Assembly (NCBI GenBank): GCA_030762935.1
Contig: CM060893.1
Coordinates: 15,010,897 to 15,074,896, forward strand
Direction: 5' to 3'
DNA from: Hymenopus coronatus
Lineage: Eukaryota; Arthropoda; Insecta; Mantodea; Hymenopodidae
DNA: 64,000 nt
The position numbers and the translations under genes were made by a program. Positions 23,870-36,350 of the stretch are shown here, in pieces. Within the stretch, counting starts at the first letter, position 1. Each line of letters begins with the position of its first letter. The notes beneath the pieces were generated by a model. It was not told the origin of the DNA and did not search any database. It saw only the letters and a list, made by a program, of their open reading frames with translations.

Positions 23870-24340
23870 ATGAATGAAATCGGTGCTGAAATGGTCTCGG
23901 GGTCCACAGAGCTTAAAGTTTCTCGACATCAGCTTCTCAGTATAATGGAAAGTCCCGATAAAACTTTTACCTGGTAACTCACCCTAAGCGAAATGGAAAT
24001 GGAGTTTTATTTATTGGCGTTCTTTAACTACTCACTTCCATTCTATACTGGGCGTGAGAGACCGCTTAATTTTTCTCAGAGGCCTTTTTACCAGGCTTGA
24101 GGTTCTTTTACGTGCCGTAAGTCTACGACACGGTACCAACGGCTTTACTTCCCTTCCGAAGGAAGCCATGCTAAGAATTTTTATGCCCGAAAAATCCATT
24201 GTCCTTCGCCGGATTTGAACCCGTGACCTTGGGTATCACTACACCACGGAGGGCAACTCACCACGTTAAGCGAAATTCGAATCCTCGACCACTTGAATGT
24301 TTGACAGACACGCTACCCCTACACTACCGAGGCGGGCAAA
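23870..24340 (-). repeat. SINE S-B copy split by S-A
   Basis: Body at 23870-23998 (TGGTCTCGGGGTCCACAGAG), then the S-A insertion, then the head at 24256-24340 (B box GATTCGAATTTCGC; CACTACCGAGGCGGGC). AACTCACC..AAGCGAAAT appears on both sides of the insertion. Confidence 0.83.
24001..24255 (-). repeat. SINE S-A (tRNA-derived), nested in S-B
   Basis: The head on the minus strand starts CCCTCCGTGGTGTAGTGAT, with a pol III A-box-like TGGTGTAGTGA and a B box GGTTCAAATCC (24211-24221). The body continues GGAAGTAAAGCC, CTCACGCCCAGTATAGAATG and AGTTAAAGAACGCCAATAAA. It is inserted into S-B with a roughly 20-bp flanking duplication. Confidence 0.85.
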
Positions 24341-24419
24341 TACCAAGTTCGGTGTTTATGCTGTCACACAAATAACTGAAGCCACAAAAATGGTTACTTA
24401 TTTGAAATACATTTGTTTT

Positions 24420-24865
24420 GTTCTAACAGATCTGCACTTTTTATAGTAAGTTTGGTCTATTTTGTATAGTTTACTTATTAGCAAAATAATATATTTCTTC
24501 AAAATGATAATCATTTCGGGTTATTCCTACAAAATTCGAGATACACCTACTTTTTTTTGTTTGTCATTTCAATGCTTTAATATATACTATTTTAATCAAA
24601 ACCGTTTTAATGTTTTTTAAAACATTAAAAATATAGAATATTTCCATGTAAAGGATAGTGTTGGTCGGGGCGATTTTCTTGAAGATATTTGTGCATTTTG
24701 TTTTAGAGTTATGCTGTTCACACATGCACACACAGATATTTTTCTAAAAATGCATTTTACTTTCCCTTCCACGCATATGGTAGGTAGAGATAGTATTATG
24801 ATCCACCCAAAAATTTGAGATTTCACTGGAAATGCACGTTTTGGAACCCACTCAGAAATAAAAAA
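24420..24865. repeat. R1 fragments meeting head to head
   Basis: 24420-24750 is a reverse copy of the body. 24755-24865 is a forward hairpin end (TTTTACTTTCCCTTCC...GATCCACCCAAAAATTTG). Confidence 0.65.
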
Positions 24866-24867
24866 GT

Positions 24868-25600
24868 ATTTTACTTTCTGATATGGAATAATAAGTAGGG
24901 CAAGTATTACACTCCCTGCAAAAATTTGCGGTCAAGATTTTACGGGAAATAGGTATATGTTTTGAGCTTCCCTGAAAAAACAAAACTTTCAGAAAAAATT
25001 TGGTGTGTATTGTGAACATGTTAATTCAAACTTATATCTATATCATATTTAAGTTCTGCATCTTCCAAGGATGCGACATGAATATTACTTTTTTAAAAGA
25101 ATCCCCATTCCCAACTACATTTTACATGGAATATTTTTAAAACTTTTGATTTTCTCAAACAATTTTGATTAAAATACCATATATTTAAGATATTTTAATG
25201 ACAAATGGAATATATTTCTTGTACTTTCTGGGAAGACCCTGAGGTCTTTTATCTGGATGATTTTGCATAACTGGTGAAATGCAAAAGATGGACTTACCAC
25301 ACAAACAATGTGTAAAATATGTTTTCTTTCATTCATTCTATTTGTCTCTCATTTCTTTCTTTCTGTGTGGAGTTAACCAATTCTGAGATATTCCTTGTTA
25401 TTGGTTTACTTTTCGCAACTAAGAATTAGTTAATGGCTTTTCTTTGTCTGGTCAAGCTAAGGGAATGGAATTTCAAAGTTATAACATAGTGACCACCTCT
25501 TGTTGCTTAAGCCTACTGTATTCCCCTAATCCCGTTGTATCAACAAGGGAATATGAAGTAAAAGCATTTCTGCAGATGTCTATCTCAATGTAGAAGAATA
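24868..25600 (+). repeat. R1 diverged copy
   Basis: TTTTACTTTCTGATATGG...CTTCCAAGGATGCGACATGA...ACTGGTGAAATGCAAAAGAT and a decayed distal end. Confidence 0.7.
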
Positions 25601-25611
25601 TGCAATAGATT

Positions 25612-25840
25612 TTTAGTATGTGTGTATCTGTATACATGTGCGTGAATACATAGTTCAAAAACGAAACTTGGTATTTAAGTTCAACATTTTCCAAGAATGC
25701 AACACAAAGATTTTCAAGAAAATCCCCCAATTGAAACTACATTTTACTTGGAACATTTTTTGAAAACTTTGATTTTTGTAAAAATTGCTATAACAATTTT
25801 TATTAAAATACCACATATTTAAGACATTTTGATCACTGGA
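25612..25840 (+). repeat. R1 central fragment
   Basis: AGTTCAAAAACGAAACTTGG, CAAGAAAATCCCCC and ATTAAAATACCACATATT blocks. Confidence 0.65.
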
Positions 25841-26319
25841 CAATGCTATGCAAGGCAATGAGAATCTCATAAAGTAGAATAAGAAATAAAAGTTATTGAA
25901 ATGCTTAGATGCGATCTGGAAAACTAATATTTCATGTTTCTTCCAGGAGCCCAGCTACTGATTGACTTACGCTTTATTTCTAATAAATTCAATTTGAATG
26001 TTACATTCAGAAAGAAACAGGAAACACGCCTCAAGAAGCTGAGATTGCTGAAAGAACCGCAAGCACAATATTAAAAGAAAATAGACCAGCCCCGAGAACA
26101 GCAACATCACACCAAAACACGTCCCAAGAAGTCTACATCTCTTTAAGGGCATCTCAGTGGCAACTCGCAGTGATATTTTCAGGGTAAATTACAGATCTAA
26201 CAGGAGCATTTTGCTTACCTGTACTTGTAAAGCAGATCAATGTATCGGGCCTTCATATGCTGGTATATTGTTTTGAAATCATCATACCTACTATATCTCC
26301 TGTTTTTCAGAGAATGAAG

Positions 26320-26567
26320 TTTGCGTTCACCACTCAAGTCCTTCTTGTGCCAATCTGCTCCTAAAGTAAGACTTCACTCTGTTAAAGCAAGAGAAGCTTC
26401 TCTCGACACTGCAACTTTGGAAGGAATTGTGTAGCTAAGGTAAACAATCTGCAAACTTCCAGCAACACACGTTGAATATCACTTTCCACAAGAAGTTTTA
26501 TAACTTCAATCATACTTTGAGACAAGAACTGGTCATTGGAGTAGACAAACTGAAGCTTGTTTCTCAA
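26320..26567 (-). pseudogene. hAT transposase C-terminal fragment
   Basis: Two frames together give VLLEVCRLFTLATQFLP and then SCSVERSFSCFNRVKSYFRS, RLAQEGL. This is the C-terminal dimerisation domain of hAT transposases, with a one-base shift at about 26417-26425. It is a different family from the 42-kb copy (its motif continues NRVKSYFRS, not LYNTLLVDNR). Confidence 0.65.
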
Positions 26568-27412
26568 AAATACATAGTGTAATAATTTTGTAATGAAACT
26601 AGCTCCTTGGCAGGAAAATATTTTCTAAAAGTAGTTGGAACATTACTTTACAATGTAATTCAGTAATTATTAGGACCTATTTCTATTTAATAGGCACTTG
26701 CAAAAGGAATTTCACTTTTAATTCTCTATTTCTTCAAAATACACGATTGTTAACGCAGCAATACATTTTTTGCACACATGTTTTTAGTTGATTTAGGGAG
26801 CACCCATCAACAATTGACAGGGTAGGCAAATTTACTGTCTGCCTGTCTTGATGTATAATGCTTGCACCACTCCAGCATTTTCCCCAATACTTACAATCGA
26901 ATGCCAAATACTTGGAACTGTGATGGTCACATCAGAAAGCAGACTAGCTCAGGATTTGCCTGCCCTTTGCAAACAAGTGACAATTGCCTTTGCGTATTCC
27001 AGTATTTTCATTTAAAAGATTGCTCTTTCCTTCCGAAAGGGACCTGCTGAATTTTCAAGAATCGAACCACCATTTAAATATTTCTAACTATGTGGAATAT
27101 AACATTGCATGTAGATTTTGTTTTGTTAAGTGGAAACATTTCATTTCAGCTTTGCTTCTCATACATTTCATTAGAAAACAGATTTTTAAAAAAAATTTGA
27201 AACTATTTTTGAATATTTTGAAACTAACCTGTGGAGCCACCTTTGAAACATCTAGATTTATAGAACTATATTATGACATTACACTGCTCTTCCTCAAAAA
27301 TGGCAATAATGTTGGTTACATGTCTTTGGTAGACTGGAAAATAGTGCACAAAAGTCATGAACATTACAAAATTTGAAATGTTCATGAAAGGGCAAATGTA
27401 CTTGAATCATGG
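26568..27412. other. No gene recognised
   Basis: Holds a 130-codon plus-strand frame (26984-27376) without recognisable motifs. It lies beside the hAT fragment and might be decayed hAT DNA. Confidence 0.35.
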
Positions 27413-28055
27413 ACCCATTTTAAAGCTGAAACTAATAACAAGGAATATTTAAAAAATGGTCAACTCCACGAAAATATTATAGCATAAATTGTGTGTTTAA
27501 CATTTTTGGTGTGGAAAATTTTTGTCCATCTCTTATGGTTTACCAGTTATGTAAAATTCATCCAGAATAAACATGTCTTCAGAGACTATTCCTAGAAAAC
27601 TGAAGATGTACATTTTAATTGTCATGTAAATATCTTAAATATAAGATATTTTAATACAAATCGTTAAGAGTCCTTTTGAGAAAAATCAATATTTCTGAAA
27701 AATGTTCCATGTGAAGGGATGTGTTCCACTTGAGATCTCCTTATGGTTTATTGAAATAAATGTGAGTCAGTTAGAGAATTTAATGCTGTCGGCATTTGGT
27801 CCAGTGGTCAAAGCAACTGGATGGAAACTACAAGACCCTTGGATGATGCTGAACCTAAATACTGAGTTTAGTATTTCAAGTTTTGTTTTTGCTGTTCTCT
27901 CTCTCTTTCTCTCAAGCATGCACATATGCACACATTCACATCCTACTCACACACACTGAACCTTTTTCTAAAAAACATTTTTAATCAGGAAGCCTCCTGT
28001 ATATCTGATGAAATCCCGATATTAAACTTCTGGGTGAAACACAAATTTTCCTTTG
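27413..28055 (-). repeat. R1 copy, with an insert near 27720-27840
   Basis: ACAAGGAATATTTAAAAAAT through AGAGACTATTCCTAGAAAAC to GATGAAATCCCGATATTAAA. About 120 bp of unrelated DNA, including a tRNA-like GGTCCAGTGGTCAAAGC, interrupts it. Confidence 0.7.
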
Positions 28056-28334
28056 TCTACTGGATATGTGGCAGAACAATTAAAAATTACACTCGAAACA
28101 AAAATTGTCATGTTTTTCGCAATTTCATTAATTTCAAATGTTTCATTTATGGTAAAGAAAATAAGAATCAATCACTATGCTGAGAGAAAGTCAGTAAATG
28201 AGGCTTTAACACTATCTACTCTTAATTAAAACACATCTAGCAAGGAAAGGAAAAATGACGGTCATTAAAATTCAATAAAAACAACAAATTTCTGTATTTC
28301 TCCAACACAGAAGCTCACAAATAAGTATTTTTCT

Positions 28335-28405
28335 TTATACAATATAATTGCATTCCAAAGCTGCAGCATAGGTGAAATCATCACTCTTCTGCTGTAACAA
28401 ATCAT
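28335..28405 (-). CDS. Candidate terminal exon of an unidentified gene
   Basis: A good polypyrimidine tract and TTTTAG acceptor is followed by an open frame giving DLLQQKSDDFTYAAALECNY, then IV and stop. Codon choice looks like coding sequence. Its phase does not accept the preceding DUS2 exon. I do not recognise the peptide and found no partner exon. Confidence 0.22.
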
Positions 28406-28844
28406 CTAAAAGACAAAGAAAGACAGGTTATTTGTCAATAACATAGATTATAGTTGCAGTAGTAAGATTATATGATTATTAAATCTACAAATATTAACTT
28501 ATTTTCTCCTTCAATTTAAATTTGGCCAAGCAAGATGAACCCTAATGCTAGTACAGTGAAACCTGCCCAAATTGGACACCAAATAAAATGGAATCTATTT
28601 CAAAAAAGCTTCTGAACTGATGGAAATCCTATATCATTCATTAATTCCTTCATGCGCTGTGAGCTATTGGGGCACCTATGTCTTTTCTTGATCAAGTGGA
28701 ATTTCTAGTTTGCACATGGTGATGAAGATTGATTCTTTGTCCACTGATGGTACCATAGAACGAAATCACAACTTATTGATGTAAAAATGATGAATTTAGC
28801 CAAGTATGGGGCTCTTTTGAATGCAAATAACATTGCACTGAACC

Positions 28845-28968
28845 AACAGCTTTAAGTGCCTTCCAAAGGAAACCATGCTCAGGATGTTTCCATTTAAAAA
28901 ATTCCATCAGCCCCTGCTGGGTTTGAATCTGCAACCTTTGGTATTAGGGACAAGCACGGTGACCACAT
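28845..28968 (-). repeat. SINE S-A head fragment
   Basis: Reverse head: B-box-like GTTTGAATCTGCAACC, CTTCCAAAGGAAACCATGCT and a decayed CATGATGTGGTCACCG start. Confidence 0.65.
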
Positions 28969-29569
28969 CATGGAAATAATATAATTTTTCCTGCTCAATA
29001 TACAAACTCGTTAATGGAAATGGTAATAATCTGCAGCTGCTTTATAGAAATATGCAGCATTAAGATGCATTTCCTTTTTTTTTTTTTTAACGAATCGAGA
29101 TAAACATTAACAGAATTGATCTTTTTTTTTTTTTTTTTTTTTTTTCCCCATTTAATTTTATATTCCCTAATTGTATCATTTTATCATTTGGATTAAATAC
29201 TTTAATTTTTCTTTCATGTTTGACTTTTGATGTCATCTTTAAGACAGGCATGTATCTAGTAAATTTCATTTCGACAGATTTAATTGTTCTTTTATCATTC
29301 CTATTCATGGCCTAGGTCTTGGATCCATAGGACATAATGAGTAGTATAGCTGTATGGAATTTTAATATAATGTCTTTTGTTTTGATTTTCAATATATATG
29401 AAATATATGTACTGAAATTTATGTACTTTGGTTTAGATCTCTTTCATATTTTTTTTTTTAATAGATAGATACACATCAGATTTTACTCCTTGTTTCGTTG
29501 TTACGCCAAATCGATCTTCCTTTTTCTTTTTTGTTTTTTTGTTTTTTTTTTATTAACGATTTTGTATCA

Positions 29570-29760
29570 AAATTCGGAAAAATTCATCCAGAATAAAGAG
29601 GTCTTCAGAAGCTATTCCCAGAAAATTTGGGATGTAAATAGCTTTAATATAAAGGATCTTAATTCAAATCGTTAGAGCCATTTTTCAGAAAATCAGACAT
29701 TTCGAAAATTTTTACATGTAATTTGTGGATTTCTTGAAAATCTTTGTGTCGCATCCTTTT
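29570..29760 (-). repeat. R1 fragment
   Basis: CATCCAGAATAAAGAGGTCT to CTTTGTGTCGCATCC. A further small piece is at 29090-29130 (AATCGAGATAAACATTAACA). Confidence 0.68.
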
Positions 29761-30096
29761 TTTTTTTTTTCTTTTTTTTTTTTTCCTTTAATTATGGGGC
29801 AATCTATGCCCACAAAAACTTAATTCTACTAACACTTGTTTTAAATAACTACAAATCAGTGCAAATAAACCATCATCTTCTAAAACTAAACCACAAAAAT
29901 AAACATAATTAATATCGGGTTAATGAATCCTTAGCCCGAATAGTTACATTTTTTTCAATTCTGGCAAAGTTTTTTTTTTTAATGCTAGTTGACCATAATA
30001 GTTTCTTTTTTAATCACAGAAGCGGGAAGCTGAACCTAACAACATTGTCAGTGCTTCTTAGTATGGAGGTGATAGTCCACCGAGGGACTAACAATA

Positions 30097-33000
30097 TTAG
30101 GTGGTAACCTCAAACATGGTGATAAATGGCTGCATATCGCCGATAAATCCGGACTTCATCACTTTCCATCGTTCTTGTCTCAGGAAGCCAAACCAGTCTT
30201 CCCTCTTTGCCACAGTGTCGATATTCTGTTTCAAAATCCAATGGAGTGTTCCCGCTACCAACCAAATCACACTACGTTGAAGGTAGGTATTCGAGAAGTG
30301 AAATTCCAGGCGCCAGAGTTTCTCCAGGCACGGCGGGGTCTCTGGCTGGCACCATTTGGTTAGATAGCTATTAAGCACCAACCAAATGCCAGCAACCTGT
30401 CGACACGATATAAGGCGATGCTCCAAAGTATCAACGTTGGAGCAGAGTGCACAGAGGCTAGATTGTACTCGCCCATGTCGCCAGAGTTTTTCTGCTGTAG
30501 GTATGGTCTCATTTAACACTTCATAAGCCGTCTCTTGCCAATCAGTTGAATTATGTTTACAGTAGACATTCTGCCAAATAATGTTCCATCTCCGAGCATG
30601 TTTCTCTTCAATCCTAGGAGCAAGCGGAGCGGCAGTCAATAGACGGTAGTGGTTCCGGGTTTGCTCAAATGCTGTGATCTCCGTGCATGTGTTCAGAAGG
30701 CGCTTCAAATAATGTGACGATAGGTTTAAAGCCGGAACGTACCGTATAAGGATCTTGCAATTGCTCCTCCCAGAATGCTCTATCGATTGCTGAACCATTA
30801 CCACTGAGTGATCGGATGGCAGTTTTCCCCAATAATGCCAAACATTTCTTTGTGACGTCCACTAATCCACATCCACCATGGGAACGTGGCAAGCGTAGTT
30901 GAGGTCTGTTCACCCTGTATGCTTTACCAGTCCATAAGAAATAACCGATAAGTTGTTCAATTCTCTGTGCGTCATATTTTGTAATCGGCAGAAGCTGTGC
31001 TAAATACCAAATTTGACTGAGACCATAGGTATGAATATACCAGATGCGCTGCAGCAAATTCAAATTTCGAGTCCGCTCAATGGATAAGGAATATCGTAGG
31101 TGGTTGATTTTATCCCTCCAGTTAAGAGTAATGGTGTCGTTCACATTTTCCATGAAGGAGACACCCAGGATTCGTGTAGTGGAAACAAGTTTCATGCCCA
31201 ACGGATTAAGCGGCTCCGGCCAGTTCCCAACTACCAATATCTCTGATTTGGCCACATTTAACGCTGCACCTGACAATCCCTTATACACCTCCAGGCCATG
31301 CTGTAATGCTGCCATATCTAGGCTATCAACAGCCGCAATTGTCACATCGTCAGCATAGGCGGTGACAGTGAAGCGCTCATTATACACAGTAACTCCTCGG
31401 AGGGTGTCTGGAGTAAAGGATTTAATGACAGGCAAAACAGTCCCATAGATAAAGGGCACCCCTGACGCACTGACCGGCTGATTTGAATCGGGATGGAGAG
31501 CCATCCGTTCCACAACACCCGAGACTTCGCTGTTCTGTAGAGACCTTGAATCAGTTGAACCGTCGGCACAGGAAAATGTGCTGCTTCCAAGCATTTCCAT
31601 AAATATTGATGGTGTACTCTATCGAAAGCTTTTTGGAAATCGAGACTGATCAAAGCTGCTACTTGATGTTCCTTTCGGAGCTGCATTAGTACATCCCGAA
31701 GTTCCACTAACGTTGCAATGATATTTTTCTGTGACATTGCCGCCTGATTGTAATTTAATATTTCAGCATAAGCACCTTTCAGTCTGTTAGCCAATACTTT
31801 AGCGAATAATTTATAGTCCGCATTGAGCAATGTTATTGGACGATAATCATTCATTGTGGTTGCCCGAGCTGCCTTTGGGTGTAATACTATAATTCCATCC
31901 GCAAATGTGTCGGGAAAAGAAGCTGTATCCCACAATTCCACAAAGATTGGCATGATTGCGTGCTTTATGATTGGCCAACACATCCTATAAAATTCATAGG
32001 ACAGTCCATCAGGACCCGGAGACGTGTGTTGACTCGCCTGGAGAAGAGCATCTAACACTTCACGTTCGGTGATAGGGCTGGTTAGCATCTCTGAGGTGTC
32101 TTGCGAGACGTCAGTTTTAAATAGTTGACGATCAGCATACATATGCGATGTGCCTTGTGCTGGTTCCTCGTGAAACAAAGCTTGGAAATGATCTGCGATA
32201 AGTTGAAGAATGGCTCTGGTCCCAGAGCATGGGGCTCCAGTGACAACATTCTGAAGGACTTCTGGATATTTTGCACGCCCCTCCTTCCTTTCTTTAGCAA
32301 AATAATAAAATGAATGCCGTTCGTCATCGTGTATGTGCCGGGCCTTAGCTCGGACTTTATGGCCATCTAGGTGCTGTAATTGTTTCATCTTAATAACCTC
32401 TTTCATTCGTTTGATCGCTGCCGTCACATCACAGCCCTCTCGTTGCTTCGCACACAGGTCCCCCAGGGCCTCGTTATAAAAAAGCAGCAATCCCTTTTTC
32501 GCCCGTGCCCGCAAAATACTCCAGTATTTAAAAAAAGAGCGGATCGCCGGTTTTGCAATTTCAGTCCACCAAATACTCTTCCGGGGTGCGGTTCTGAAGG
32601 AGGTTTGTAGCTGGTTCCATTTAACTTTAAAGTGCTCCAGGACTTCGGTATCCTCTAAAATGGCGTTATGAATCTTCCAGTAACCTCGGCCGGCCTTCCG
32701 AATGCTGAGTTGCTGAACCTGGAGTTGACAGATGACGGCATGATGGTCGCTAAACGCCAACGGAATAACGCAAATGCGGTGTACAGCAGTAGATATCCCT
32801 GGAGAAACATATATATGATCTAATCGAGATGCAGAGTTGTGACGAAGAAAGGTAAATGTTACAGCAGCGCCATACTTTATTTCCCAGGCATCCTGAAGCT
32901 GGAGCTGCGTCACTAGTTGATGTAACATAGTGCTGAAGTTGGTCGCACCCTTTTGGTCCTTAGCATGCAGCGTACAATTAAAATCACCTGCGAGGAAGCA

Positions 33001-33558
33001 TTCCTTAGCATGCTGTAAATGTGGAATTAAATCATTCTGAAACAACCGCTCTCGTTCCTGTCGATGTTGGGTACCTGCAGGAGCGTATATATTCACTAAC
33101 GCAATATCATCTAAGGTCGCAGAGATGATCCTCCCCGAGGGGTCCATTTGAAAGTTCTGTAATTGAAGACCTTCCCGATAGGCAATGGCCGTGCCCCTTC
33201 CGTCTGATCCCAGATTGATTTTATAGTTATAACCATAAAGAGTATCCAAATTATAAGTGTTTACTTCTTGCAGAAAACAGATATCAACGTTATTCACTCC
33301 GAGGAAGGTGTTGAGCAGTTTCTGTGTCACAAGATTGCGACAACCGTTCACATTTAAAGTCGCTATTGATTGCAGATAAATCATGCTAAGATGGCACGAG
33401 CACAAGGACAGTACCAGCAAGAACAGCACCATCAAATACCTGCTATCAATACTACGAACATTACTGGCTGGTGTCACTTTCTCCATCTGAAGAGATCTGT
33501 GTTGCAATATGTCCGCAAATCCTCGGTTCATCAGAAGAACTCCTTCCTTCCCCTCCAA
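30097..33558 (-). pseudogene. LINE ORF2 (endonuclease-reverse transcriptase), two frameshifts
   Basis: The N-terminal APE-like endonuclease shows IATLNVNGCR, FLQEVN, VNIYAPAGT, AGDFNC, SRLDHIYVS and FSDHHAV. The reverse transcriptase shows GPDGLSYEFY, DYRPITLLNADYKLFAKVLA, SLDFQKAFDRVHH, SVRQGCPLS and YADD (31346-31357). A C-terminal zinc motif follows (LCALCSN...EHRLISC). This layout is that of the L1/Tx1 group. The frame shifts near 31400-31420, between the QGCPLS and YADD blocks, and again near 30715-30730, so no full-length enzyme is made. Confidence 0.9.
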
Positions 33559-35038
33559 GCGGAGGAAGAAGTAACGGGTCCGTATCTATCTTTACCGGGG
33601 CGGAACGAGAAGGTTGGGTCCCACCGGTCGCCACTGCTGGATGTAGAACTGCGTACTCCGCGGGAGTAGACTGGCTATCCCCGGAGTGGCTGTGTTGCAG
33701 TTCGCGTACTTTTAGCCTAGGGTCTCGTGCAGAACAAGACCCCCGTCCCACAGGTGAAACTGTGACTCGGATATCAGGAGGTACGTTGGGACAACTGGCC
33801 CCAGAGCGGGCCTCAACAGTAACCTCCTCTGGGAATTGCGCAGCTTTCTGCCCTGGTACCAGCCCTCCACCATCACCACAATTCGAACTCCCAGCGTCAT
33901 TTCCAGCATCCCGGGAGTCACATGACGACCTGCTTGCTGTTTCCTCCATGCTAAGCGACGCAGACGACACTGCTGTCTGCGGCTCGCTCAAAAAAGTCGA
34001 TGCCACTGGCGTCATTAGCTGTGGTATAGGCTGTTCTGCCGGAATAGTGTACTGCTGTTCTGCCTCCATGTCTTGCTCAGTTTCCAGCTGGCTGCTCCTG
34101 GACAATTTTGCACCACTCGTTTTGCGGAGCTTTGCGCGCTTACCACTCTGTTGTCCAGTCGGCCGTTTCTCTACCCCTGCAGCTACATCAACAACTAGTG
34201 GATCAGAACCGACCTGCTCTCTTCCCTCGGAGGTGGGCGGAAAACCGCGTTTACCCGCGACTTCGCGGAGCACAGTTGCATACTCCCTATGCTGCTCATG
34301 CATGGACTCATCCTGGGTCGCACCATGCTGCTGAGGTTCAATTGACACGGAAGGCTGTACACGGACATTCAAAGGTGGGAAACTGTCATTCTGCTGGTCA
34401 GTTACCGGAGAAACGGGTGCCAAGTCGTTCCGATGTCCAACAGTCACCGGGCGCACATTAGTGGAACAGTGAGGGCAGACTTCCTTCAGATGTTCCACAC
34501 TATTACAGACATAACATGAGCGTGGCTGTCCAGCATAAGACACGGATAATCTATAACTGCCAATGACAAGAAAGCTAGGAATAGTCGTCTTCAGTTGCAT
34601 TTTAACCGTACGTATACCGTTAAACACTGGAACACGATAATGACGGCACCATTGTTCTTTTCGGACATCATACACTGTCCCATAACGTTGCAGTGTTTGC
34701 TTTAACACCTCATTCGGAAAGTTCAGGTGGAACGTCAAAAACACGCACAGATAGCGCATTACCGGTCGCGTGGTCAAGTATTACTTAGTTATTTCCCCAT
34801 TCATGTAGGTGAAATTCGTTTCGTCCGAGAAGATATTTAAAGTCTTCTCTAACAGGAGTGCTGATATCAGTTTTACGTAAATTGCCCGTTCACTGGCGAT
34901 TAACTGAATGGTGTCCACTTGTTCCGCATTTAACCGTAAGGTATCAGCAATAAAGTCATGTACCTCATAAGCTGTCGGTCTCGTTGCATTTAACGCAAAT
35001 TTAACTCTAATTGTATTCTTCCTGGCGTACATTTCCAT
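33461..35038 (-). pseudogene. LINE ORF1 (gag-like RNA-binding protein), one in-frame stop
   Basis: ORF1 of the element begins MEMYARKNTIRVKFALNATR and has an N-terminal nucleic-acid-binding region. A CCHC zinc knuckle follows (CYVCNSVEHLKEVCP, near 34480-34525), then a long Ser/Pro/Gln-rich low-complexity tail. The 5' and 3' parts are in the same frame, separated only by TAA at 34781-34783, so a single substitution broke it. Its 3' end overlaps the start of ORF2 by about 98 nt in another frame. The product would coat element RNA. Confidence 0.82.
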
Positions 35039-35245
35039 TTTTCACAGAGAAAGTACTCTGTAACACACAAATATAACACAAAAGTATTGACAAAGGGTTG
35101 TAGACAAAGCGCGGTAAGTCCCTCTTGCACTCACTCGCTGTCACTGCACCACCACTTGTAAACAACCTAGAGCTTCTTGGTAGCGTCCGCTCGGACCGGG
35201 CGCACAAACCAGACTGTGCCTTTGAAACATGTACTCCCAGGAAAC

Positions 35246-35327
35246 TGTAAATTTAGGTCGTTAAGGTGAATTACATTTGTAAATTTATAAGTGTGCTTAT
35301 CTGAGTGGAGACTATGTTAAGAACAAA

Positions 35328-35359
<32 letters not shown>

Positions 35360-36350
35360 GGTTATAGTTGTAAATGTGTATTTTTTCTTCAGGTTTCTAT
35401 TACTTGGAATGGTGCATTATGAAAATATTGTGTATTTTATGATAAAGGATGTTATATAAAATTGGAGCTTTCGTTAAAGGATAAACTGTGATAAACAACT
35501 TAAAGAAAAAGAGATGCATTATGAAATTACTAATGCTACAATTACAAATGTGGTAAAGAACACATAATAAGCAAGTGATATGGTAAATACAAGAAACAAG
35601 AAGACTCCAATGTGAATGTAAAATGTCTTAATTAGTGATGTAACAAGAGTTTGAAATAAATGTAACACACATAAATACATGCAATGGACTAGAAACAGAA
35701 TGTTTAAACTCACTTTCATATTTTTTCTGAAGGTACTAACACCAAAGCACTTTGAATGGCTGTGAGCATTAAGGCAAATAGATGATGGACTAAATGTTGC
35801 AAGTTTACATCCCAGCAACTGCAGTAAACTGTGCCTGAGGGACCAAGTAAAATAAAACTTGTGCAATGGCATGCTTAGGGTTACATATGATTGCATTTGC
35901 ATGGATTTTGCTACTTTCTTTAAAAAAAAAAATCACTACATTTTTAAAATAAAAATTTTATATTTTTTACAATATAAAACAGTATTAATTGATTAAATGT
36001 TATGCATGTAGGTTAGTTTAATATGGAATTAGCCCTGAAATATGAATCCAATAGCATTTAAAGCAAGCAGGATCTATAATCTCCATAGTCAAGAAAGCTA
36101 TAAATGCAAAAGCGCATGCTTATTAATATGCACTCCGAAATTCAAACCTTATTTTCTTTCTCTACAGGTGAGTTTTAACTTTGTCGCTAGTGTACATATG
36201 TGCACATATGTACTAAGGTGAGTGCTTTTTAATAAAATGCAAGAAGCTGAAAATATTGCCACAGTGTTTGCAATTATTCCTAAAGCTATACATACAAAAA
36301 GATCTGGCATCACAGAAAAAAATTGAGCATGGTATTACTTCAACATTGAA
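35246..36350. other. No gene recognised
   Basis: Starts with a long A-run and G-run (about 35324-35360) beside the LINE 5' end. A 127-codon minus frame (35519-35902) is hydrophobic and unrecognised. Confidence 0.4.

Larger units (their letters stand above)
29971..35245 (-). mobile_element. Tx1/L1-like non-LTR retrotransposon (LINE), nearly full length
   Basis: Contains a GC-richer 5' leader, ORF1, an overlapping ORF2 with endonuclease, reverse transcriptase and C-terminal zinc finger, a short 3' UTR and a terminal A-run (T-run at about 29971-29981 on +). Base composition is clearly more GC-rich than the flanks, suggesting a fairly recent arrival. Only one stop and two frameshifts break the frames. 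The 5' limit is set where composition changes (about 35215-35245) and is uncertain. I could not find a convincing target duplication. Confidence 0.9.

Noticed and set aside
25967..26152. 61-codon minus frame next to the hAT fragment
   Set aside because: Hydrophobic low-complexity translation with no hAT motif; not supported.
33471..34334. 287-codon plus-strand ORF
   Set aside because: Antisense shadow of LINE ORF1; no motif, and explained by the GC-rich minus-strand coding sequence.
35519..35902. 127-codon hydrophobic minus ORF
   Set aside because: AT-driven hydrophobicity, no family resemblance, no splice or promoter context.
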